From the NCBI GenBank assembly GCA_019186825.1, contig JABARP010000012.1:133522-197521 (forward strand): a DNA stretch of 64,000 bases, given 5' to 3'. The DNA is from Pyrinomonadaceae bacterium (GTDB lineage: Bacteria; Acidobacteriota; Blastocatellia; Pyrinomonadales; Pyrinomonadaceae). A model generated the notes under the pieces. That model was not told the DNA's origin. It saw only the letters and a list, made by a program, of their open reading frames with translations, and did not search any database. This document shows, one piece after another, positions 34,003 through 43,263 of this stretch. The first letter of the stretch is position 1, and every line of letters begins with the position of its first letter. The position numbers and the translations under genes are program-made.

Positions 34003-35625
34003 ATGGCCGAACAATTGAACATCGAACAGCTTAGAAAATTCACCCCGCAGAACGCGATTCTCGCTTTCTCGCCGGTCAACACCGGGTCGCCGATGCAGGA
34101 CTGGTGCGCCCATCTCGGGAACTACCCGATGCGCCGCATGGAACTCGAGGAGTTCGCGATCCTCGGCGACGTCGTTGTACGGATCGCCGACGAACTCGAA
34201 CCGGAGCCGGTCGATCGCGTCCGGATAATGTCGCTCGAATATGCCGTGCGGGTGCTCGGCGATGAGGAAAACGGACGCGAGTTCGTTCGCTGCGTGAAAG
34301 CGATCGCGAGCCCCGACGCGGGTCAGTTCGAGTACGAGCAGATCGCGGCGTATTACTACGGCGAGATCCGCAGGCGGAATGTGAGCGATGTGCTCAAGGA
34401 AATGGGAATTCTCGGGATGCAGCTCGAAGCCGTCGCCGCGACCATCCCGGACCGCGAGATCTCCTTCGAGGAGTTCGACCGCCCTGATCAGAAGCTGACG
34501 GTCGCCGACCAGCGGCGGGTGAAGGAAGCGGCAAAACTTCAGAAGCCGCTGCCTCCACGCGCGTCGATCTTCGACGATGAGATGAAGGCGGTCCTCGCGC
34601 GTGTCGGATGCCAAAAGGCGAGCCGCATGATCCACGACGAACTAGCCGCCTTCTACCTCGAAGACGGTGACAAATCCGTCGAGGAACTCGATCGCGACTT
34701 CCTCACATTCGAGAACCTGGACCAATACGACGAAAACGGGATCATCGGCCTCACGATGAACAGCGGTCAACGCTCCGTGGTGGTATTCGATCTCGATTGC
34801 GAGGTGGACGCGTCGTGCCTTCCGCCCGAGACCGGTCACCTGGCGTCCGAGGTGGGAAGGCTGTTCGTCGGCCACGCGATGGGCTCGAAGTCGGTCCAGA
34901 ACGGACGCAGGATGATCGGTTGCGCCGGATCGCCGATGCCGTCGAATCACCCGTTCACCGATCAGGAGTTCGAGGAGTGGATGTCGCTGTCGCTCGACCG
35001 GATCTACGATCGCAGGGTTGTGCGTTCGGGACGTCGATTGTTCACCCTCGGGAAGGGTTCGGTCGTTGAATTAGCGGTCGAACAGGAGGTCAACCCCGAA
35101 TACGAGGAGATGCAATACGCCGCCGCTGTGCTGAGGCTACTGTGGCGACGTCAGTACGCGGACTTCCACCTGCGCAGCCTCCGTCGCGAAACCTATCAGG
35201 ACGCGTACCTCGCCCTCCGCGAAACCTCCGACACGGCGGACGTGGCGGCGATCAAGAAGCGGGCATACTCGGATTTCAAGGAGCGTAACAAGCTCTCCCT
35301 AAAGGAGTTCACGGCGCTCAACACCGTCGCGAAATCGCAGGAGGCCCGGCTGCGCGACCGCATCACGCCAGCGGCGAAGCAATGGCTTCGAAAGATCGAG
35401 AAGGCGACGGCCGGCGGCGTTCGGTTTCTCAAGTTCGCGCTCTACAACGACGCTGAGGCTAAAGCTCTGACCCGTCAGGAGAAGCAGCGACTTTGGGACG
35501 CGGTGCGCACCCGCGAGGCGGAGATCAATGTACAGAGCAGCGCCAGCACCTCTCATCATCAGCCGAACCTTTTCCCGCAGCCCGCGACCCAGAGACGCTA
35601 CGTTCAAGTCGTCCACGCGGCCTGA
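34003..35625 (+). CDS. Unknown element protein (540 aa)
   Basis: 540 residues from ATG at 34003 (GAGGAAG upstream; GTG 27 bases earlier is in frame). I recognise no domain. It starts AEQLNIEQLRKFTPQNAILAF, is rich in acidic residues and Arg, and has a central VVVFDLDCEVDASCLPP and a C-terminal helical half (YADFHLRSLRRETYQDAYLALRET). There is no signal peptide or membrane segment, so it is cytosolic. It lies between the two ssb genes, suggesting work on DNA during transfer or establishment. A Fur-like box precedes it. Confidence 0.6.
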   Translation: MAEQLNIEQLRKFTPQNAILAFSPVNTGSPMQDWCAHLGNYPMRRMELEEFAILGDVVVRIADELEPEPVDRVRIMSLEYAVRVLGDEENGREFVRCVKAIASPDAGQFEYEQIAAYYYGEIRRRNVSDVLKEMGILGMQLEAVAATIPDREISFEEFDRPDQKLTVADQRRVKEAAKLQKPLPPRASIFDDEMKAVLARVGCQKASRMIHDELAAFYLEDGDKSVEELDRDFLTFENLDQYDENGIIGLTMNSGQRSVVVFDLDCEVDASCLPPETGHLASEVGRLFVGHAMGSKSVQNGRRMIGCAGSPMPSNHPFTDQEFEEWMSLSLDRIYDRRVVRSGRRLFTLGKGSVVELAVEQEVNPEYEEMQYAAAVLRLLWRRQYADFHLRSLRRETYQDAYLALRETSDTADVAAIKKRAYSDFKERNKLSLKEFTALNTVAKSQEARLRDRITPAAKQWLRKIEKATAGGVRFLKFALYNDAEAKALTRQEKQRLWDAVRTREAEINVQSSASTSHHQPNLFPQPATQRRYVQVVHAA

Positions 35626-35759
35626 AAGTTGAATGGCAAAACACGCCCGAAAGGAGCGGCGGCCAGGCGGCTAGCGAACAGGGTTCGAACCTCGACGTTG
35701 ACCGGCCGTCGCTTTCGAGCGTGGAAAGAAAACTAACCAAAAAGGAGCAAGAATCATCC

Positions 35760-36203
35760 ATGTCAGCGAATATCTCGATACTAGGAAACGCGGGACGCGA
35801 TGCCAGCCTGCGATACTCGGAAAAAGGCACGCCGGTCGCGAGTTTCCCGATCGCCTCCAACTCGTTCAAGAGCGGCCCGGAAGGCCGCGTCCAGGCCACG
35901 CATTGGTTCAACGTCACCGCGTTCGGGAAGACGGCGGAAACGCTCGCCGCGCACGTGAAGAAAGGGACCTACCTCTTGGTCCATGGGCGGCTGTCGTTCA
36001 GCCCGTGGCTGACCGAAGGCGGCGACCCACGATCGGGCGCGGAGGTGGCTCTCTTCTCATTCGAATTCGTCGGTGGAAACCGAACCGACGTGCCGGAAAG
36101 CGGTGCCGCCGTACCCGATAATCCGGAGCTCGCCACACCGGCCTACACGGGTGAGATTGACGAACAATCGCACGTCGCGGAGCCTTTCGTCGATCAGTTC
36201 TAA
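35760..36203 (+). CDS. ssb: Single-stranded DNA-binding protein (second copy)
   Basis: 147 residues from ATG at 35760, with AAAGGAGCAAG upstream. OB-fold SSB: NISILGNAGRDASLRYSEKGTPVASFPIASN, HWFNVTAFGKTAETLAAHVKKGTYLLVHGRLSFSPWL. It aligns over its whole fold with the ssb at 32927 but is clearly diverged, so it is an old duplication or a separate gain. Its tail EPFVDQF is mildly acidic with a terminal Phe and could contact partners. It probably serves conjugative transfer alongside the RNase HI-like gene that follows. Confidence 0.92.
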   Translation: MSANISILGNAGRDASLRYSEKGTPVASFPIASNSFKSGPEGRVQATHWFNVTAFGKTAETLAAHVKKGTYLLVHGRLSFSPWLTEGGDPRSGAEVALFSFEFVGGNRTDVPESGAAVPDNPELATPAYTGEIDEQSHVAEPFVDQF

Positions 36204-36299
36204 AAGACGAGTGTCTCGGGAGGACTCACCTTCGTGACGATCGAATAGTGAATGGGGCATCGGAAATTTTCGGTGCCCTCTTTCTGTGAGGAGCGGGTT

Positions 36300-36953
36300 A
36301 TGACCAACTCGAAGATCGTAAACGACAGCGGCCCCTCCCACGCGATCGGTACGTACACGCCGATCGTGTCGATCTACGCGAACGCTTCGTGCCTTCGGAA
36401 CGGCTCGTCGGATCGATCTGCGGGCGGCGGGGCGGTGATCGTGGATCGCAACCGGGCCGAGTTGAAACTGTTATCGACTTACCTGGGGACGGTGACCAAT
36501 CAGCAGGCCGAGATACTCGCGTGCACGACCGCCCTTGAGGAACTTCGTCGGCCGTGCCGCGTCGAGATGTTCTCCGATTCCCGATACGTCGTCGACACGA
36601 TGAACGGCAAGAATCGGATGAAGAGTAACAGGTCTTTTTGGATGCAGCTGGTGCAGCAAAGCTACGGTCACCATGTAACCTGGCGGTGGGTGAAAGGGCA
36701 TGACGGATTCTACCTTCAGGAGGCCGCCGACCGTCTAGCACGTGCTGCTTCAGCGACCGGAAAAGATTTGCTGCCAGAAGATCTCGAATTCCTGACCGAG
36801 CGTCTTGCGTTCGATGGGGATCAGCTAAGTATCAGGCCGTTCGAGATCGAGATCGAGAAGATAGTTGATCGGCATAGAGCGTTTTCGAGCACGAGCGTCG
36901 ACAACCCGAAGTTCGGTGTGAAAGCGGAACCGCCCTCCGCATTCTCGTATTGA
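36300..36953 (+). CDS. RNase HI-like protein with one altered catalytic residue
   Basis: 217 residues from ATG at 36300 (GAGGAGCGGG upstream). The RNase H fold spans about 22-150. It keeps E71 (NQQAEILA), D93 (FSDSRYVVD) and D144 (AADRLAR), and the WRWVKGHDG strand. In the first catalytic position the usual YTDGAC is YANASC, so the Asp is N28. Without it metal-dependent cleavage of RNA in RNA-DNA hybrids should be weak or lost. The last 65 residues are an unrecognised extension. It follows ssb and lies next to the mobilisation genes, fitting a role in DNA processing. Confidence 0.82.
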   Translation: MTNSKIVNDSGPSHAIGTYTPIVSIYANASCLRNGSSDRSAGGGAVIVDRNRAELKLLSTYLGTVTNQQAEILACTTALEELRRPCRVEMFSDSRYVVDTMNGKNRMKSNRSFWMQLVQQSYGHHVTWRWVKGHDGFYLQEAADRLARAASATGKDLLPEDLEFLTERLAFDGDQLSIRPFEIEIEKIVDRHRAFSSTSVDNPKFGVKAEPPSAFSY

Positions 36954-36967
36954 TCGAACCCGGGCGC

Positions 36968-37225
36968 TCACGCTTTCGATTTGCTCCAGTTTTTGAACGA
37001 CCCGTCACGGTCGAACAGCAGATTGAGCGCGTACTCGACCACGTCGTCGTTGGTGATCTTCGTGCCCATTTGTTCGCTCGCGAATTGAAGATACTTCTTC
37101 AGCCTCTTGTCGGTTGCGCTAAGGATCTTCGCGTGCATCTTAATGTAATCGAGGCGGTTGATCTGCAGGATTGGGCGCTCCGGGTTGGATCTTGCCGGGC
37201 GGTTGTTATCGGGCATCGCTGTCAT
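36968..37225 (-). CDS. Small basic protein, possible ribbon-helix-helix mobilisation accessory
   Basis: 85 residues. Basic, helical sequence with LDYIKMHAKILSATDKRLKKYLQFASEQMGTKITNDDVVEYALNLLFDRD, the pattern of a short DNA-binding protein (VVEYALNLLF resembles the second helix of ribbon-helix-helix proteins). It starts at 37225 with AGGAG about 13 bases upstream and reads away from the candidate oriT. It is probably an accessory nicking or regulatory factor. The function is inferred from size, charge and place. Confidence 0.6.
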   Translation of the reverse strand: MTAMPDNNRPARSNPERPILQINRLDYIKMHAKILSATDKRLKKYLQFASEQMGTKITNDDVVEYALNLLFDRDGSFKNWSKSKA

Positions 37226-37402
37226 AGAAATTGATCGGCTCCTTATCGGGTTTTCGTATCTCCGGAGAGTGGCCTTTCAAGTACCGTGCCAGCTCTGCGG
37301 ATCTAAGCACCGAGGTGTAGTCAACGCGTCCCTTTCGGTGAATAAATGAGCCGCGGAAGCCGGTGTGTCGGAAACAACAAACAAGCTGCTCGTAAACGTA
37401 CG

Positions 37403-37483
37403 ACAGGATAGACCGCGATCGGGGCCGCGTAATCCCTGCAACTCCGTGTGCGTGTGCGAATTACAAGTTGTAATCAAGATTAC
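37403..37483 (-). other. Candidate origin of transfer (oriT)
   Basis: The minus strand of 37403-37411 reads CTATCCTGT, matching the nic consensus of RP4-type (MOBP) origins, TATCCTG with cleavage after the G. On the 5' side of that strand lie two palindromes: ATTACAAGTTGTAAT (37460-37474) and GTAATCAAGATTAC (37470-37483). The site sits in the 380-base gap (37226-37607) between divergent small DNA-binding genes, right before the relaxase gene. Nicking here is predicted, not shown. Confidence 0.55.
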
Positions 37484-37607
37484 GAACCGGACCGCGGATC
37501 GTATCCCCCGACAGCGGCACGTGTTTTGCGAATGTTCGCTTCGCGAGGCCGGTTTACGACCGTTGTTTAGCATCGGGTTGTGAGCTGTGCATTTCGATTC
37601 GGATCGC

Positions 37608-38255
37608 ATGAGAAAACGTGAACGCGAAAAGGTGATCGGCAAACTTGAAGGCCCGCCCGACGGTGAGCACGGGCGACCCTTGTGCGTACGGCCCTACCGG
37701 TCGGACGAGAAAATGCTCGACGAGATCACCAAGGAAACGGGTGAGAGTCGGTCCGCTCTCGTCAGGCGGATGATCCGTTTCGCTTTGTCCGACCGGCACG
37801 AGCGTTTCGGTGCGAACCGGTGCCGGGACAGGTTAGATCTGCTGATCGACCAGGGTCGCCGACGCGTCGCGGATTCCGAGCGTCTCGACGAGATCGTCGA
37901 ACGGGTCGCCCGGCTTGAGGATCGGCACGAGGCCATCTCGCGCGAAACGTCGATATTCTTGAGCGAACTCTACTCTTTATCGAGCCTGTCGGTGATGGTG
38001 ATGAACATCCTTCTCACCAAGCTCGTGGAGATGACGGCCCCGCAGGGGACGAGCCACGAAAAGATTATCCTTGTCGCCGACGGGACGATGGCGAACCTTA
38101 TCGCCAAATCCATCGCCGATTTCGAGAAATGCCTGGCCCACCACGGTATCGAAGCAGAGTGGGAGGATTCGGACGGTTTGTATCTCGCGACCAGGATAAA
38201 AGGGCTCGGCTCGGACCGTTCCGCAAAACCTAAACCCGGCACCAATTCGAAATGA
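37608..38255 (+). CDS. Ribbon-helix-helix protein preceding the relaxase
   Basis: 215 residues from ATG at 37608; a GTG at 37587 is also possible. CVRPYRSDEKMLDEITKETGESRSALVRRMIRFAL is a ribbon-helix-helix DNA-binding segment, as in MobC/TraJ-like accessories. A helical region (LDEIVERVARLEDRHEAIS) follows, and a hydrophobic stretch SLSSLSVMVMNILLTKLVEM could pack in a multimer. Its stop overlaps the relaxase ATG (ATGA), so the two are coupled. It probably binds the oriT palindromes next door and loads the relaxase. Confidence 0.7.
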   Translation: MRKREREKVIGKLEGPPDGEHGRPLCVRPYRSDEKMLDEITKETGESRSALVRRMIRFALSDRHERFGANRCRDRLDLLIDQGRRRVADSERLDEIVERVARLEDRHEAISRETSIFLSELYSLSSLSVMVMNILLTKLVEMTAPQGTSHEKIILVADGTMANLIAKSIADFEKCLAHHGIEAEWEDSDGLYLATRIKGLGSDRSAKPKPGTNSK

Positions 38256-40684
38256 GGATCGTCGCGAGCGTGCAGTCGAAGAGGGGAAGCTCGCGCGGGC
38301 TGGTGCATTACATAGCGCACAGCAAACTGGACCCGGAACGCGAACCGCCTAATTCGCGTGAGCTTTTCAACGCATTCGCCGATCAACTCTCCGTCAAAAG
38401 CGCCAACAATTCCCTCAAGATCGGTGTCGCGAAGGACCGACCCACCAACGACGAGCTTCACCATCTCGTCCTGTCGTTTCGCGACGACGATTACCGACGG
38501 TTAGGGGCGAACGAAGCACGGCGCCGAAAAGCGGTAAAACAGATCGTCCGCGCAGCCATGAAAAGCCTCGAAGGGCACGCAAATGCGGATCGATTGCTGT
38601 GGACGGCCGCCATGCACCGGAACACCGCCAATCCACACGTGCACATCGCCTTACAAAAGCAATATTTCGCGAACGAATGCGAGAGACAGGCTTTGAGCCG
38701 GGTCCCGCGCGAAGCGCTCCCGCACTACGTACGCCGCGATGCCGGAAAATCTCTTGTCCTCGGCTACCTGATCGAAGCCGCGGGCGAGAAGATGGACACG
38801 ATCATCTTGCGCGAAAGTTCTCGACGTCGCGCCGAAAAGATGATCGCTCGGAGTGATGCTGCCGAAGATCGTTCAAGGCCCGGAGAGAGTATGAAAACGA
38901 AGGAGGAAATCGGCGGTCGTTTCGCATCCGAACGAAATGTTTTGCGCGACGCGATCCTCGCCGAGTACGAGATCCGCCGGATCGACTCCCGCATCGACCG
39001 TCTGCTCGAACATGGCGACCGGATGCGGTTCACCGTCAGCGATCCGGTGAGGGGCGGAAAGATGAGGGTTTCGCTTCGGGAACTAGAAGCAAAAAGCTCC
39101 GACACGGAATCCGACCAGCACGCTGCTCCTTCGGTCCAGATAAAGACGATCCTGCGCAAGATGCTGGCGAGGGAGGACGCCTCGAGAATCCAGATCCAGA
39201 CCGACTCCGCTGGTGTTCTCGAGCAAGCTGATCGAATCCGCTCCGAGTACCGTAAGACGGGCCGCAAACTTCCCCCGCCGTCACTCACGAAAGAGCAGCT
39301 CGATTTGCTCCAGGAACGATGCCTTGAAGGCGTCGAGATGCGGAGGTTCTCATACCTCGAAAGGGTCAGGAACGAGCTCGAAAGGGGGGGCGAGATCGCT
39401 CCGAGAAGCAAGTACGATCTGAGGTCGATTATCGCCGAAAAAACTATCGCCGAACTTAGGGCTCACGCTCACGAAAAGGAGCACGCGGAGTTGAGAGCGA
39501 AGGGCTACTATCGACGCACCGATGTCGGAGGTGATCGCGCCGTGTCGATGGCGGAACTCGATCGCGACGAAAAGGAACGCGACGCCTCGGGCGGATCATT
39601 CTTTGCGAAGCTTAAAGACAAGTTCGTGCGTCGGTCGAACGAAACGAGGATCCGAGCGGGAGAACGCGACTCCGTGGATCCTCGACGCCTCATCATCTCC
39701 AAGCTGGGCGAGGAACTCGCCAACATTCAGAGGGGGAGAAAACTGGAGCTCAGCAAGGCGAAAACGCTCGAGAAGATTCTCACAGGAAGCTCGGAAGATC
39801 GCCCGACGGAAGGGCACTATTCCCCGCTCCAACTCGCGGAGGTGGAAGTGCTTTCGCTTCCACTCGGACAGAGAGCCGAGTACGAGAGTAGCTGGCAGAG
39901 TCAACGGCTCCTGGTCGAAGCCGCAGACACGGACTGCTCAGCGTACCGCAGGCTGGCCAAGTCGGGCCCGACCGCGGACTTCGCCGCGCATAAGCTCCAA
40001 ATGATTGCGGGGCGGGCCCTTGCAAGAGAGATCGTGGCGGATGTCGAAGTCGGTAAGGCCACGGAGGATCTGAAGGTTTTTCGCGATTCGTACCGGTTCC
40101 TGAGACATCCGGTTTCCGATCCCGAGTCCGGAGCGATCACGTATATGTGTCTCCACGATGTGGACTTGCCCCAGAGCGCCTCCCTGCTCGATCGCACGAT
40201 GCACGAGTTGTTCGAAGACCGCGAACGCCGAACGCTCCGCCGAGCGGTCGAATCCCAGGCCAAGGAACGGGAGAAAACGTTGAAGGACGATCTCGCCCGG
40301 GCGACGGAGATCGCGAAGTCGGCGACGCGGGACGCCTCCGAATTCAAAAGCTATTCGATCCTGGGTTTGTTCGCCGAACCGTCTCACCGCCCGATCTTCA
40401 CTTCCGGCGAGATCGCGATGCTGGAACTGCGGATCGCGAACACCCGCAACGCGAGCGAGGCGAGTCACCTGCAAGCGGTTGTCGAATCCGCGAGCGAGAC
40501 ACCGCTCCGGTCACTCACCGATCTACTTCGAGATTTCGAGGGCAGCAGGCCGGTCGTAGCGGAAGATAAGAAGACGGAGCCAAAGGTGCACGACGACGCT
40601 GGTTTACGGGGACGCGAGCGAGTTCCCGAAACGAGGAGCGCTCACGACCCAACTCCACGGACTTTCCCCGAGCACGGTCGCTGA
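38252..40684 (+). CDS. Conjugative relaxase (MOBP-like)
   Basis: 810 residues. The N-terminal domain shows RGLVHYIAHSK, ELHHLVLSFRDDD (H70-H71) and HRNTANPHVHIALQK with H122 and the metal pair H129-x-H131, the three-histidine arrangement of relaxases. The nicking tyrosine is probably Y20 of LVHYIAH, but this is uncertain. After about residue 220 the protein is charged and largely coiled coil, with no helicase or primase motif. It would nick oriT, stay covalently bound to the 5' end and be delivered by VirD4. It is translationally coupled to the upstream ribbon-helix-helix gene. Confidence 0.82.
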   Translation: MRIVASVQSKRGSSRGLVHYIAHSKLDPEREPPNSRELFNAFADQLSVKSANNSLKIGVAKDRPTNDELHHLVLSFRDDDYRRLGANEARRRKAVKQIVRAAMKSLEGHANADRLLWTAAMHRNTANPHVHIALQKQYFANECERQALSRVPREALPHYVRRDAGKSLVLGYLIEAAGEKMDTIILRESSRRRAEKMIARSDAAEDRSRPGESMKTKEEIGGRFASERNVLRDAILAEYEIRRIDSRIDRLLEHGDRMRFTVSDPVRGGKMRVSLRELEAKSSDTESDQHAAPSVQIKTILRKMLAREDASRIQIQTDSAGVLEQADRIRSEYRKTGRKLPPPSLTKEQLDLLQERCLEGVEMRRFSYLERVRNELERGGEIAPRSKYDLRSIIAEKTIAELRAHAHEKEHAELRAKGYYRRTDVGGDRAVSMAELDRDEKERDASGGSFFAKLKDKFVRRSNETRIRAGERDSVDPRRLIISKLGEELANIQRGRKLELSKAKTLEKILTGSSEDRPTEGHYSPLQLAEVEVLSLPLGQRAEYESSWQSQRLLVEAADTDCSAYRRLAKSGPTADFAAHKLQMIAGRALAREIVADVEVGKATEDLKVFRDSYRFLRHPVSDPESGAITYMCLHDVDLPQSASLLDRTMHELFEDRERRTLRRAVESQAKEREKTLKDDLARATEIAKSATRDASEFKSYSILGLFAEPSHRPIFTSGEIAMLELRIANTRNASEASHLQAVVESASETPLRSLTDLLRDFEGSRPVVAEDKKTEPKVHDDAGLRGRERVPETRSAHDPTPRTFPEHGR

Positions 40685-40775
40685 ATCATCTTGGCTTCTC
40701 ACAAGAAGTGGGCACGCGACTTGCTCAGGTGCCTCATCGCAGCGAAGTGGGAGATCGTCCCTTAACAACGGTGTG

Positions 40776-43109
40776 ATGAATTCGGATTTAAGCAATCAGG
40801 TCATAGCCCAGCTCGTCGACGCGGACGATCGATCTCTCCCCCGGCGGTCGCTCGACCTCGGGAACATTCTCACGCCGGAACTCGGTTTGCTTTCGCCCCG
40901 ACGGAGCGAGATCGCACCAAAAGGCGTCGGCCGCGATGCCGCACTGATCGCCTACTCCGAGCGTCTCCGGCACAGCTACAAGACGAACGAAGGCGGGATC
41001 AGGGAAGGTATGGTGAAACTCGCCGACGCCTACAACAACGGCCAGACGGTCGCGGTCTCGTGCTTCTGTCGTGCCGGTGACGCATGTCACGCCGATGTCG
41101 TGAAGATGGCGATCGAGAAGGTCGGGCGAACGATGAACGCCCGCGAAGTCGCTGCGGAGAAGCCGGCCCGCGCGGTCGACGAACGTACGCCCTCGATATA
41201 CGCGAACCCCAGGACCCAGCGAGCGATAAACGAGATCCTCTCCTTCAGCCGATCGGAGATGTTGCTCGCGACGTTGGAGGACACCGAGGGCCGCAACAGA
41301 AGCGAGCACGCCTCGTATCTCAACGGACATTCGCAGTTCGTCAGGGACGCCTACGAGCGCGGCTGCGTGGTTCGCAATGGCGCCTTGATATCGCCGAAGG
41401 ATGTCGCATCTGTTGCGCCGCCGCTCACCGTGGCGACCAGCGAGTACGCCGTCAAAAGGCTCTCGACGATCGTGGGGGAGGAACGAGCCAAGAAACTCGC
41501 GCCGCGGATCGTCGAACATGGGAACGCGATCGCCGGTAGGTCCGCCGACCGCGATACGACGATCAAGGTCTTCAACTGGATGTACGAGGCCCTGGAAGGC
41601 AGAAATGGATTCCTACCCTCCGGTGAAGGAATGCCCGAACATGAGTCGAAAGAGGAAAAATTCGAAAGGACCTTGACGGAGATATCAAGGGCCGCAGTGG
41701 AAATGTCCCGGCTCGAACCGTCCGATAAGCTGCTCCCGATGGACCACCAGAACCAGCATGCGACCGTTCATCACGATCAGTTCGCCCCAGGTGAATCCAA
41801 CGATAGCGATATCGAGCACGACTCCCTGGAAGCGACGGAATCTGTCGTCGCTCTGCAGGAGTTCGATCGTTTTGAATTGGCGGATCCGACTCTTTCCCGC
41901 TTGTCATCCGCGATGTCCGCTGAAGAACTCAACCGATGGACCGAGATTCGCTTGCCGGTGATCGACGAAGAGCTCGAAAGCGGTACGTCGGTGGGATCGA
42001 TCCTGAAGATCTACCAGAACGGCGTCTATCACGCCGCGAAAGAGGGGCCGGCGGAGAAACAATCGGCGATCGACAATCTGAAGTTCGCGTCCGCGTACAT
42101 CCGCCACCAACTGAAACAACCGGAGTCCAGGCTGCGGCACTACAATCCGCGCTATCGCGACTACGCGGCGATGCTCGAGAGCGCGACGTCGCGGGCGGAG
42201 GTGATCGACGCGGCCTCGACGATTCGTTTGGAGAACGCCCGGACCGGATTCCAGTGGGAAAAGCTTCCGGTAGCGGAAAAGGCCAAGACCGACCGACCGC
42301 TGACCGCGAAGGAAATGCAGTTCCTGTTAACCGAAGCATCCCCGCGCCACTACACATCGGAGATGACCGCGACGAAACTCTCCTACCTGGCCGTCGGGCA
42401 CGAGGCCAGAGCGAAAACCGAGGCTTTGATGCGCGCGGAAATCGCGCCGAGCCCGGAAGCCGTGCAACTGATCGGCAGTCTCGAATCAAGAGTTAGAAGG
42501 CGAGATCTCAAAAATTCACTGGCCGCCACGAGGCATTTTCTAGCAAGTTTGAATACCTCGAACGACGAGCTGCGTTACAAGAATGTTTTCGATCACAGAG
42601 AGCTGTACCAGAGGCTGCCCGCGGCAGAGAGGGACTTTGTATATCAAAGAGCCGTCCAGCAAAAACAGTCGCTAGAGTCGAAGCTCGCTCCCCGCGAGAA
42701 AGGTGATGAAGTAAGGGTCAGTGACTCGACCCACGCAACAGGAGAGATAAACACTTCGCTGAAGCACGATGATCTAGCGGCCTTGCGGCGCGCCGTTAAG
42801 GACAACGTCGTCGAGTTAGTCGGGCATAATCCCGAAGTGACCTCGGTTCAACTCGCGGAGAGGACGAGCCTTGTATTCGGTGCGGCTTTGGCGAAGATCG
42901 GCTTCTCCGATGTTGACGTTAAGTGTGAGATCGACGCGATCAACAGGGAAATGGGCGAGGGCGTTGTGAACGGCTTGAGATCGGCTAACCTTGATCAGCA
43001 CCGCAGGGACGTTAACCAGCACATAAACTCCAGAAACTCTTCGGGAGACAATGGCTCGCGCGTGGGTGCGACGCAGGAGAGGTTTTCAGACCGGCTCTTG
43101 ACCCGTTGA
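40776..43109 (+). CDS. Large unknown mobilisation-region protein with CxC...CH motif
   Basis: 777 residues from ATG at 40776 (GTG one codon earlier). An N-terminal part (about 50-110) resembles DUF488-like or nucleotide-processing phage proteins: ALIAYSERLRHSYKTNEGGIREGMVKLADAYNNGQTVAVSCFCRAGDACHADVV, with Cys/His suited to metal binding. The remaining 650 residues are helical and charged, with no motif known to me. There is no signal peptide. It follows the relaxase on the same strand with a gap of about 90 bases and may be a transferred effector or DNA-processing accessory. Confidence 0.6.
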   Translation: MNSDLSNQVIAQLVDADDRSLPRRSLDLGNILTPELGLLSPRRSEIAPKGVGRDAALIAYSERLRHSYKTNEGGIREGMVKLADAYNNGQTVAVSCFCRAGDACHADVVKMAIEKVGRTMNAREVAAEKPARAVDERTPSIYANPRTQRAINEILSFSRSEMLLATLEDTEGRNRSEHASYLNGHSQFVRDAYERGCVVRNGALISPKDVASVAPPLTVATSEYAVKRLSTIVGEERAKKLAPRIVEHGNAIAGRSADRDTTIKVFNWMYEALEGRNGFLPSGEGMPEHESKEEKFERTLTEISRAAVEMSRLEPSDKLLPMDHQNQHATVHHDQFAPGESNDSDIEHDSLEATESVVALQEFDRFELADPTLSRLSSAMSAEELNRWTEIRLPVIDEELESGTSVGSILKIYQNGVYHAAKEGPAEKQSAIDNLKFASAYIRHQLKQPESRLRHYNPRYRDYAAMLESATSRAEVIDAASTIRLENARTGFQWEKLPVAEKAKTDRPLTAKEMQFLLTEASPRHYTSEMTATKLSYLAVGHEARAKTEALMRAEIAPSPEAVQLIGSLESRVRRRDLKNSLAATRHFLASLNTSNDELRYKNVFDHRELYQRLPAAERDFVYQRAVQQKQSLESKLAPREKGDEVRVSDSTHATGEINTSLKHDDLAALRRAVKDNVVELVGHNPEVTSVQLAERTSLVFGAALAKIGFSDVDVKCEIDAINREMGEGVVNGLRSANLDQHRRDVNQHINSRNSSGDNGSRVGATQERFSDRLLTR

Positions 43110-43263
43110 AAGATACCTGCACGGCGAGAACGCTTAAACAGGTGGGCCAGTGAGCGGCGGACGGGTTCGCCCTATGCGGCGCCTAACTGATACGGGTGTA
43201 ACTCCCTTGGATGCCCCGTAAATAACCCCGGACTCATTCAGGGATCTCGTTGCTTCGAGGCGG

